Below, in pieces: positions 56,675 through 64,000 of a DNA stretch of 64,000 nt. The DNA comes from Chlorella sorokiniana (taxonomy: Eukaryota > Chlorophyta > Trebouxiophyceae > Chlorellales > Chlorellaceae): contig CP084616.1 in assembly GCA_025917655.1 (NCBI GenBank), positions 1,674,001 through 1,738,000 on the forward strand, given 5' to 3'. Below the pieces are notes generated by a model. The model was given only the letters and a program-made list of their open reading frames with translations. It made no database searches and was not told the origin of the DNA. Made by a program: the position numbers and the translations under genes. How positions within the stretch are numbered: the stretch's first letter is position 1; every line of letters starts with the position of its first letter.

Positions 56675-59502
56675 CACACACACACACACAGGCACACACA
56701 CACACACAGGCACACACGCACCGGTAGCAGTAGTTTGGCGCGCTCCACACGGTGACCAGCTGGTCCCTGAACATCCACTTGTACCCCTCCATCACCAGCT
56801 GGTGCGCCCGCGCTATCAGCTCCAGCTGCGGGGGCGCGGGGTGCGTGCAGAATGAGGGCGGGGGTAAGTGAGTGTGTGTGTGAATGGGGGTTGAGGAGTG
56901 TGTGAGCGTGTGTGGGAATCAGTGTGTGTATGTGCCGTGGTGTGGCTGGAAGGAGAAGCGGGCTGGGTGGGGACACCCACGCATGGGTGGCGCAGAGGAG
57001 GGCAGGTGCGGGGCGGCAGTGCTCGGCGGCTGCAACCTCTTGCTTGCGCGTGCCGCCCGTCGACGCAGGCCAGGGAGCATGTGCTCGGCGCGGCTGTGCC
57101 CAAGCAGCGGGCCGCCTCTCAGCCCCCCGCAAGCACAGCCCCCTGAGGGGCGCGTGGGCACAGGCAGAGGGGCTGCAGGGCGTTGCGGGCGCACCCCGTT
57201 GGCGTGGCAGAACTGCGTGGCGATGTCGTGGCCAAAGAGGTAGCCTGCGCCGCGGGCGACAGGCCCCACCCCTCCACCCCGTCCTCAGGGTCGCTCCACA
57301 GCAGGTCGCACATGGCGCCGTCGTGGGGCACCTGCGCCGCCAGGCAGGCAGGCAGGCGTGTAGGGGTGGGGCGTGTGTGTGTGTTGTGTGGGGGCTGACG
57401 AGGAGCCGGGCTTCAGCACTGCAACGGCTCCCGGCAACATCGGTACGGGCGTTCCCCCACCCACCCACACCGACACACCGACGCCAGCACCACCGCCCCC
57501 AAACAGCACACACCTCCTGCTTGCGGTCGATGGTGCGGATTTGGTCCAGCGTGGAGATGGCGGGGGAGAGGCCGCCGTGCACGGCAAAGGTGGTGCCGTC
57601 GATGAGGGCGGAGAGGGAGAGGTAGTCGAAGACGTCGGTGCAGTAGCGCCACACGTTGACGGAGCCGTACTTGCGCAGGCACTCGTCATAGAAGCCGTAC
57701 ACCTGCGGTGCGCGTTGCGGAACGTGAGGCAGGGTTTGTGTACCGCAGGCAGGGGTGAGGAAGTGCGCTGCAGCCGAGGGTGGCAGCCCGGCAGAGCAGC
57801 GGGATCTCAACAAGGAGAGGGCGGCAAAACGGAAGGCGGCAGCGGGGAGGAGCAGCCACTTGTGATGTGGGCGAGGAGGGGCGGGCGCAAGGGTGCTCCG
57901 GAACTGCGGGGCAGCGGCGCTGCCTGCGGCTCTGGCAGCCCAGCCCAACCTCTCCGCTGAACGTTTCTCCAAAGGGTGACTCCGCCCCTACACCCACGCG
58001 TGCACGCACAGCACCACACACACCCTCCAAAGCTGTGCCGCCTCGCCGCCGCCCGTTCCCACCTGCGTGATCTGCCGGCTCTCATGATTGCCGCGGATCA
58101 GCATGATGCGCTCCGGGTAACGGACCTGCGGCCAGCGCAGAGGGCGTCGGGCCACGGCGGGGTGAAGGTGCCACAGCCGCGGGAAGCCGCAAGCATGGGC
58201 AACCCTGCTGCCCACCAGCCCCACCCCTCCATGCCTAGAGCAGGGCGGAGGCGGGGTCCACCGCTCCGGCCAGCCTCCCCACCAGCACCCCCAAGCGCGG
58301 CATGAGCGGGCCGCTCATTGGCCCCACCATCCAAAAGCATGACGGCATCGCACAGGGTCGACAGATCCCTGCCACCCACCTTGAGGGCCAGCAGCAGCAG
58401 GAAGGTCTCCACGGAGTAGAAGCCGCGGTCCACAAAGTCGCCCATGAACAGGTAGTTGGTCTGCGGGGGAACCGGGGGATGCAGGAGGGGGGCTGGAAGA
58501 ATCAACGGCAGGGCATGGGAGCGGGGAATGCAGCCTGAGGTGCAAGCGACTTGCTGGCATTTTGCTGAGTGGCGCAACAATGTGAATTGGCTGAAAAGCA
58601 TGGTAAAGGAGAGGTAATCATGAAGGCGGGCAGCAGGGGCGGAAGGTCAGTGCACAGAGCACTGCGGCAGGAGGGCAGCCAGGAGCTGGCAGGCAGCTGC
58701 CAGCCCTGGGAGGCGCACCTGCGGGCAGTCGCCCCCACTTTGAACAGCTCGGTGAGGTCGTAAAACTGGCCGTGGATGTCGCCGCCTGCACCAGAACAGG
58801 TGGTGACAGGCAGCACACAAACAGGGCACAGGTGGTGACAGGGAGCACAGGTGGTGATAGTGAGCACAGGCTGCGTCACACCCGCCGAGCCGGCAAGGGC
58901 GCAGCGGCGCACACAACCGCAACTCGCTGCCGAGCAATCTGTGCCCCTTTGTCAGGTCGCATGCCCGCGGGGCAGCGTAGAAAACGCGCAAGCCCCAGCA
59001 GGCTGCGCAGCCGGGGCTTGCCATCGCAGAAGGCGGTTGAGGCTCACATATTGTCACCGGTGCATCCACTCGCTGCACGTTTGCCTCCTCCACGAATATC
59101 TCGATCGCCTTCTCGCACAGCTGCTTCACGTCGCTCTCCTTCAGCGGCTCGCAGCGCTTGAGCTGCGACGCGGAATAGCGGCGGTGGCAGCGGGAGGGGG
59201 TTGGGTGGGGGCAGGCCCCAAGTGGGCGCGCGTTGGCGGCTGCAGTGCTGCCCAGCCATCGGCGAACCTCTGTGACAAGCCCCAATGTTTACCATGCAGT
59301 GCTGCAGCTCATGTGTCAAGCGCGCGGCAATGAGCCGGGAAAAGCCTGCTGCCCAGCAACATCATCTAGGCTGAGGCACACGCCGCGGCCACGCTGACGC
59401 TTCGCCGTGGCGGCAGCGGCGCCCAGGAGTTAGGGACGCAGGTGGGTGCCTGGACTCAACCTTCCGCGTTCCCACCTGCTCAATCCATTTGTCCAGGTCC
59501 AT
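56213..59502 (-). CDS. PPX: Serine/threonine phosphatase PP4 catalytic subunit (PPX type)
   Basis: Metal-dependent PPP-family phosphatase. Nine exons: 59502-59476 (MDLDKWIEQ), about 59164-59050 ([20 protein letters not shown]), about 58787-58735 ([17 protein letters not shown]), about 58461-58381 ([20 protein letters not shown]), about 58127-58064 ([20 protein letters not shown]), about 57703-57515 ([20 protein letters not shown] to [20 protein letters not shown]), about 57331-57196 ([20 protein letters not shown]), about 56825-56723 ([18 protein letters not shown] to [12 protein letters not shown]) and about 56348-56213 ([14 protein letters not shown] to [11 protein letters not shown]). All metal and phosphate ligands (GDIHG, GDFVDRG, GNHE, HGG) are present. 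The C-terminal PAxKxAPDYFL is the PP4 signature and sets it apart from PP2A. One base is lacking at about 57250-57258, where GLSP and RGAGYLFG fall in different frames. Confidence 0.97.
56640..56722. repeat. CA/GT microsatellite at a PP4 splice donor
   Basis: An interrupted CA array (plus strand) directly abuts the exon ending SAPNYCYR at 56723, so on the gene strand the intron starts GTGCGTGTGTGCC and continues as GT repeats. A second GT tract lies at about 56360-56383 near the other end of the same intron. Confidence 0.85.
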
Positions 59503-60277
59503 CCTGCCCGCCAAACCGCGGAGCAGACCCGCCGCGAGGCGGGGCGAAGCTTGGGCTGCGGCCGGTCACCTCTTCGAGATTCACTGCTTCTGGTTATATC
59601 TCGGCCTTTCAATCTGTTAGTTGGAGAGACGAGCAGGCCCCGGTCGTTTTCCCGCCTGCTTGAACAGCCGCTGCTACTGCTGTTGACCGGGGAGGGCCCG
59701 CAATCACCGAAGACCGTGTTTAGACAGGGATTGCTTTGAAGAAGTGCAAAGGCAGGGCAATTCTAGCGGTGCTGCGTGCTGGGTTCACCGCAGCAGGGAC
59801 GACCTCCTGGAGCCTGGAGCTCCGAGTTCGTTTCGTGGAGGAATTCACAGTAAGACAGCTTACATTGCCAGGTCAAATTGGCGATTTGAGCCGCTGCCTA
59901 GCGGACGGCCCGCCTCCAGGCCGTCGGCCTGCAGCGGCGCGGGGCGCAGCAGTTCCAGCACGCTCGTCTACTTGATTGAAACTGGGCAACGGCGATCAAA
60001 AGTTGTTACAGCAGCCGATGGTGTGCTGGTAAGGTCCAAAAATGAAATGCGGCTCGTATTCATGCGGGGCGGGCGCCAAGCGCTTCCTCAAGTATGGCAA
60101 GACCAACGAATGCGATTGCTGCAGGAGCTGACACTAAATAGAAGGGGCCGCAAGCAGAAAAGGTTGCAGACAGCCAGCGACACACTGAAGTTTGAACATG
60201 AAGGAACCATGCCGGGTGGCGGAGTAGCGGGCTGGCCAGGCCCAGTCGGCACGTTCCAACAGCGCACCCAGCCAGGC
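59503..60277. other. Intergenic, PP4 promoter and eEF3 3' UTR
   Basis: Both flanking genes are on the minus strand. A minus-strand TGTAA (TTACA at 60006-60010) lies about 270 nt beyond the eEF3 stop and is its likely poly(A) signal. The part near 59503 should contain the PP4 promoter. No gene is recognised. Confidence 0.5.
60006..60010 (-). terminator. TGTAA poly(A) signal of the eEF3 gene
   Basis: The minus-strand TGTAA is about 270 nt past the stop codon at 60280-60278. Assigned by motif, strand and position only. Confidence 0.45.
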
Positions 60278-63200
60278 TCAGTGCCGCCGTGAAAACTTGA
60301 GCTTCTTGGCGGCCTCCCGCTTGGCCGCCTTCTCCGCCGCCGCCCGCAGCTTCTCCTCCCGCTTGGCCTGCTTCTCACGCAGCTTCTCCTCGTCCAGCTC
60401 CTCGTCGCCGGTACCCTCTGCAGCACCAACACAACGCTTCACTTTCAACAGCAAGAATGAAGGCTCGGCGACAGGGGGAGAGGCCGCTAGCCAGGCTGCG
60501 CGCTCCGCGGCTGCAGCATGGAGGCTGAGAGCAGCCCACAGGGCCGGCCCCGAGAGGTCGAGGCGCCCGGTTGCGGCGTCTCCCCACCCCAGCGGCCAAG
60601 CACCGCAGCACAGCGCTTTGTCACTCATCCATCATCAGACCCTCATCCTGGCGCCGTGCGGGAGCGCAGGAGTCACAGGTGGCCGCGCAGCAGGGGCAGC
60701 GCACCTGAGCCCGCCAGCGAGGCGAGCGAGGCCACGGAGGAGACGGTGGCCAGGGAGGCGAGCGAGGTGGCGGAGGGCGCGGCGTGCATGCCGCCGGGGT
60801 GCGCCGCCGCTGCCTGCCATCTTGATGACCACGCGGCCGTCGGCCACGTGCCACTCCTCGTGGCACAAAGCCTTGGTGAACTCTGCTTGGGGGGCACCAA
60901 GCGGGGGAGTGGTTGAGCCTCCAGAGGAGCGACAGCGGATTCTGGCGGGGCGTCGTCCCGGCCAGTCGACGGCCTGCTGCATCATGCTTGCGTCACAACG
61001 CAACGCCTTGCCAGCAGGCTTTTACCGACAGATGTATCAGTCAAATCCAGAAACTGACGGGAATGTAGGCCCCGCACCCCCAATCACACACCCTCAAAAC
61101 ACGCACCCCAACCGTGGCAAAATAACACCTCGTCCACTTCCCCCAAAAAAACGCCTCCAACTCCTGCGCCCCCCACACACACACACAAACCTGAATTGTG
61201 GGAGATCATGACGACGGCGCCGCCATACTCGTTGATGCCTGACGCCAGCGCGCCCAGCGACTCTCGGTCCAGGTAGTTGGTGGGCTCATCCAGCACCAGC
61301 ATGTGGGGGTTGTTCCACATCGCGGCTGCGGTTGTGGGGTGGGGAGGGAGGCGAGGTTGTGTGGGGAGGGAGGCAGGGACTGCTGGGTAAGCAGAGAAAA
61401 AGCAAGGTGAAAGGCAGGCATTGACTGTTGTGTGGCCAGGGAATCGCAGCGGGGGAGGCGCAGGCAAGCGGTTGGGAAGCCGGGCAGGCACGGGCTCGCC
61501 GGCCCGGCGGCGGCGGCGGCGGCACCCACCCGCCAGCACCAGCTTGACCTTCTGCCCGCCCGACAGGCCGCGGATGGCGTTGTGGGCGGAGATGTCCTCC
61601 TGAACAGGGTGGTGAACGAGCGGCAGGGGTGTCGACGACGATGGCATGCCCACCCAAGCCGGGCACCTTTTCTAGGTGCTGGCGCTGAGGCTGGGCACAG
61701 GGTGGCTAGCACCGACGCGCAGCAACGCCAAGTGATGACCCCCACCCCCATCACGCCCATTGCGGCTACGCCAACCATGCCAGCAAGACAAGCGATGACC
61801 CCCCCCCCCCCCCCCACCCCCACACCCCACCCACCCCACAACCCCTCTCCTCCAAGCACCCACCTCCAGCCCAAAGTCTGCCAGGTGGGACAGCACCGCC
61901 TGCGTCGACAGCGGGCGGTAGTTGCGGAAGTTGGCCAGCCGCGCATCCATGTCGTTGACCTGCCAGGAGGGGGAGACGGGGGGTGTTAGCAGGAACAGTG
62001 ACGCCGTGGGACAGATCAGCTAGCTTAAGGACGGGCAAGGGGGAGGAGACAGGCTTCAGAAGCTGAAGCAACTCCTCCCTGACCAGTGCTGCCCACCCAC
62101 GTCCATCCAACTTCAGTCACCCCATCCCTCCAATCGTTACTTCGATCTTTCGATGTGTCGATTGGAAGGGCCGGCCCATCCCTCCCATTCAGTTTCTGTG
62201 ACTTTCGCGTGACAAAACCGGGCCACCCACCATCTTCTGGTAGCCCATGTCCACCAGCTCCTGCCGCCCCTTCCACGTGTTGTTGCGCTCGTTGTTGGGC
62301 TGCCCCACCCACACCACCTCGTACTCGTACTCCTTGCGAGCCATGCGCCTGCGGTAGTCGTTGGGAAGGGGGTGCGTGTGTGTGTGTGTGTGTGTGTGTC
62401 GTTGGTCATGAAGGAGGGGGGATGAGGTGTGTGTGTGTGTGTGGCCATGAAGGGGGAAGGGTAGCGGGGCGGGATGGGTATGTGTGTGTGTGCAGGGGTG
62501 GGACCCTGATGCGGAGCGGGCAAGAGGGGCGGTTATGGGGTAGGAGGGGGAAAAAGGGGGCAGGACCACGCTGTACACACCCTCCCCGCCGTTCCGCTGC
62601 CTTTCTCTGATGGACTTCACTGTCTGTCTGCCCGGGACACCATGCTCGACCCTCTTGAACAGGAACACCTCCATTGCCCAGTAACGACCGCGCTGCCACC
62701 CAACTGCCACCCAACCAGCCCACTGCACCACCACCAACCTCGAGTTGAGGTAGTCAACCACCCGCTTGCCAGCCGCAATGGCGGCCGACCGCGCCGCCTC
62801 CTCCTCGTCGGTCAGCTTCACTGTCGCCTTCTCCAGCGCCTCGCGGTCGTCGCCGTCGGCGTAGCTGTGGGGGAGGGAAGGGAGAGTGCGGGGGTGTGGG
62901 TGTCTGTTTGCGGGAAGGCGAGGCGGGGGGGGACGGCGGGCACAGAACCGGCAGAGAGCTGGCAGGAGGGGAGGGCAGGGAGTCACAGCTAGCATGGTGG
63001 GCTGCCGCCCCGCCAGGGGAAGTCCCTTGCAAGAACCAGTTGTGAACGCATAAGGCAGCCACGCAAAGCAGACACGGCAGGCAGCTGGCCAGGGGCGGGC
63101 GGGGGGTGCCTCGCGTCGCTCACCGCCACCAGATGTACTGGGAGGGGGTCATGTCGAGGTGCTGCTCCACGTGGTGGAAAGCGTGCTGCGCCACGTAGGC

Positions 63201-64000
63201 AAGGCGCAGATTGGGGTGCTTCCACACCGCGCCTTCCTCGGGCAGCGTCTCGCCTGGACGGGGGGCGGGGGGGGCGGCGGGGCACCACACATCATTACAC
63301 GGCTGGGGGATCAGCAAATCATTACACGGCTGGGGGATCGGCAGTGACCAGGCGCAAAGGGACTGCAGCAGAGTGTGAGCAACGTGCAGGCAAGCGCATG
63401 CACGCGAAGAGCTCCCCTGCCGCCTCAGCAACAAACAACCAAACAGAAGGCAAGAGCGGGAAGGCCCAGCAAAGCCCCTCCCTCTTCCTCCTCCAATCGG
63501 GGCAGACATGGTGCTACGTAAGACAGCCCCTCACCGCACAACAGCTTGATGAGCGTGGACTTGCCGGCGCCGTTGGCCCCCAGCACGGCGATGCGGCTGG
63601 CCAGGCACACGCGCACCGTGACGTCGTTGAGCTGGGCTTGGAGGCGCCGGGCCACGAAAACGCCACCTGCAGCACAAAGCACACATGCCAAGGGGAAGAG
63701 AGCGAGGGAAGTCAGGCGGGCCACGCTATGCCGGGACACTGCTTGCATAGCCCGAGCAGCGGTTCAGCTGCAGTGCTTGACAAAGCATGACCAAAGCATG
63801 ACCACAGCGTGAGCACAGAGTGGCGCACGTTGGTCATCTTGGCAATGGACTGAGTCTTGCCCTTGATGCCATCCAGGAAGCCGGGCTCGGGAACCTGCGC
63901 AAGGAGGAAAGCAGCAGGGGGAGGGACGGCAGGGTTTGAGGACAACCGAGCTGAGGTGGCAAACGGGGCACGACTTTCCACCCACACCCAGCCTGAACAC
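60278..64000 (-). CDS. Translation elongation factor 3 (eEF3), C-terminal part; 5' end off window
   Basis: ABC-F-type ATPase that acts on the ribosome E-site. Segments in order: [20 protein letters not shown] (about 63895), [20 protein letters not shown] with the Walker A motif (about 63600-63545), [20 protein letters not shown] and [20 protein letters not shown] (63254-63121), [20 protein letters not shown] (about 62850), the chromodomain-like insert [20 protein letters not shown] (about 62330), [18 protein letters not shown] (about 61950), the signature [17 protein letters not shown] (about 61580-61530), Walker [20 protein letters not shown] (about 61300), [11 protein letters not shown] (about 61210), [18 protein letters not shown] (about 60880) and a Lys/Arg/Glu-rich tail ending KKLKFSRRH. 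The chromodomain insert inside the second ABC cassette is specific to eEF3 and separates it from ordinary ABCF proteins. The HEAT repeats and first ABC cassette lie to the right of the window. Confidence 0.95.

Noticed and set aside
56360-56722. CA/GT arrays considered as telomere-like sequence
   Set aside because: They are simple dinucleotide repeats inside a PP4 intron, not a telomeric TTTAGGG-type repeat.
60278-64000. Viral origin of the eEF3 gene
   Set aside because: Chloroviruses carry eEF3-like genes, but this copy has at least nine spliceosomal introns and the same base composition as its neighbours.

Overview
This is a GC-rich nuclear window from a eukaryote with very short exons, many short GT-AG introns and genes on both strands. 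The gene content (PA200, plant-type PP4 catalytic subunit, a plant-like wax synthase, a T2 RNase, a WDR44-type WD40 protein, eEF3) and TGTAA motifs downstream of several stops point to a green alga, probably a Chlorella-like trebouxiophyte. That placement is inference, because no rRNA or organellar marker lies in the window.

Layout. Positions 1-5552 (minus): phospholipase B-like (LAMA/PLBD) gene, 3' end off the left edge. 6469-9964 (minus): EF-hand/coiled-coil/p25-alpha (TPPP-like) gene. 10797-12872 (plus): secreted T2 RNase. 13778-20169 (minus): WDR44-like WD40 gene, head-to-head with 20289-22657 (plus), a wax synthase-like acyltransferase, with only 119 bp between start codons. 23022-24317 (minus): TAF9. 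24815-44262 (plus): a huge, roughly 45-exon PA200/BLM10 proteasome-activator gene. 45058-46807 (minus): YjbQ/UPF0047 protein with a plastid-like leader. 47155-48686 (minus): conserved-looking gene of unknown function. 49113-50990 and 52723-54280 (minus): two low-complexity coiled-coil genes sharing one motif. 56213-59502 (minus): PP4 (PPX) catalytic subunit. 60278 to the right edge (minus): C-terminal part of eEF3.

The genes do not form a pathway. They are mainly single housekeeping genes: transcription (TAF9), translation (eEF3), proteasome regulation (PA200), phosphatase signalling (PP4), plus lysosomal/secretory hydrolases and lipid synthesis.

The two most striking points are structural. 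First, one intron of the PA200 gene (41157-42486) holds an array of about 310-bp units in alternating orientation with four regularly spaced palindrome centres. It could be a fold-back element or a long-hairpin small-RNA source. Second, several otherwise conserved exons switch reading frame by one base inside G/C-rich runs, including an invariant stretch of PP4. This suggests base-level errors in the assembly, and it affects how every gene model here should be read.
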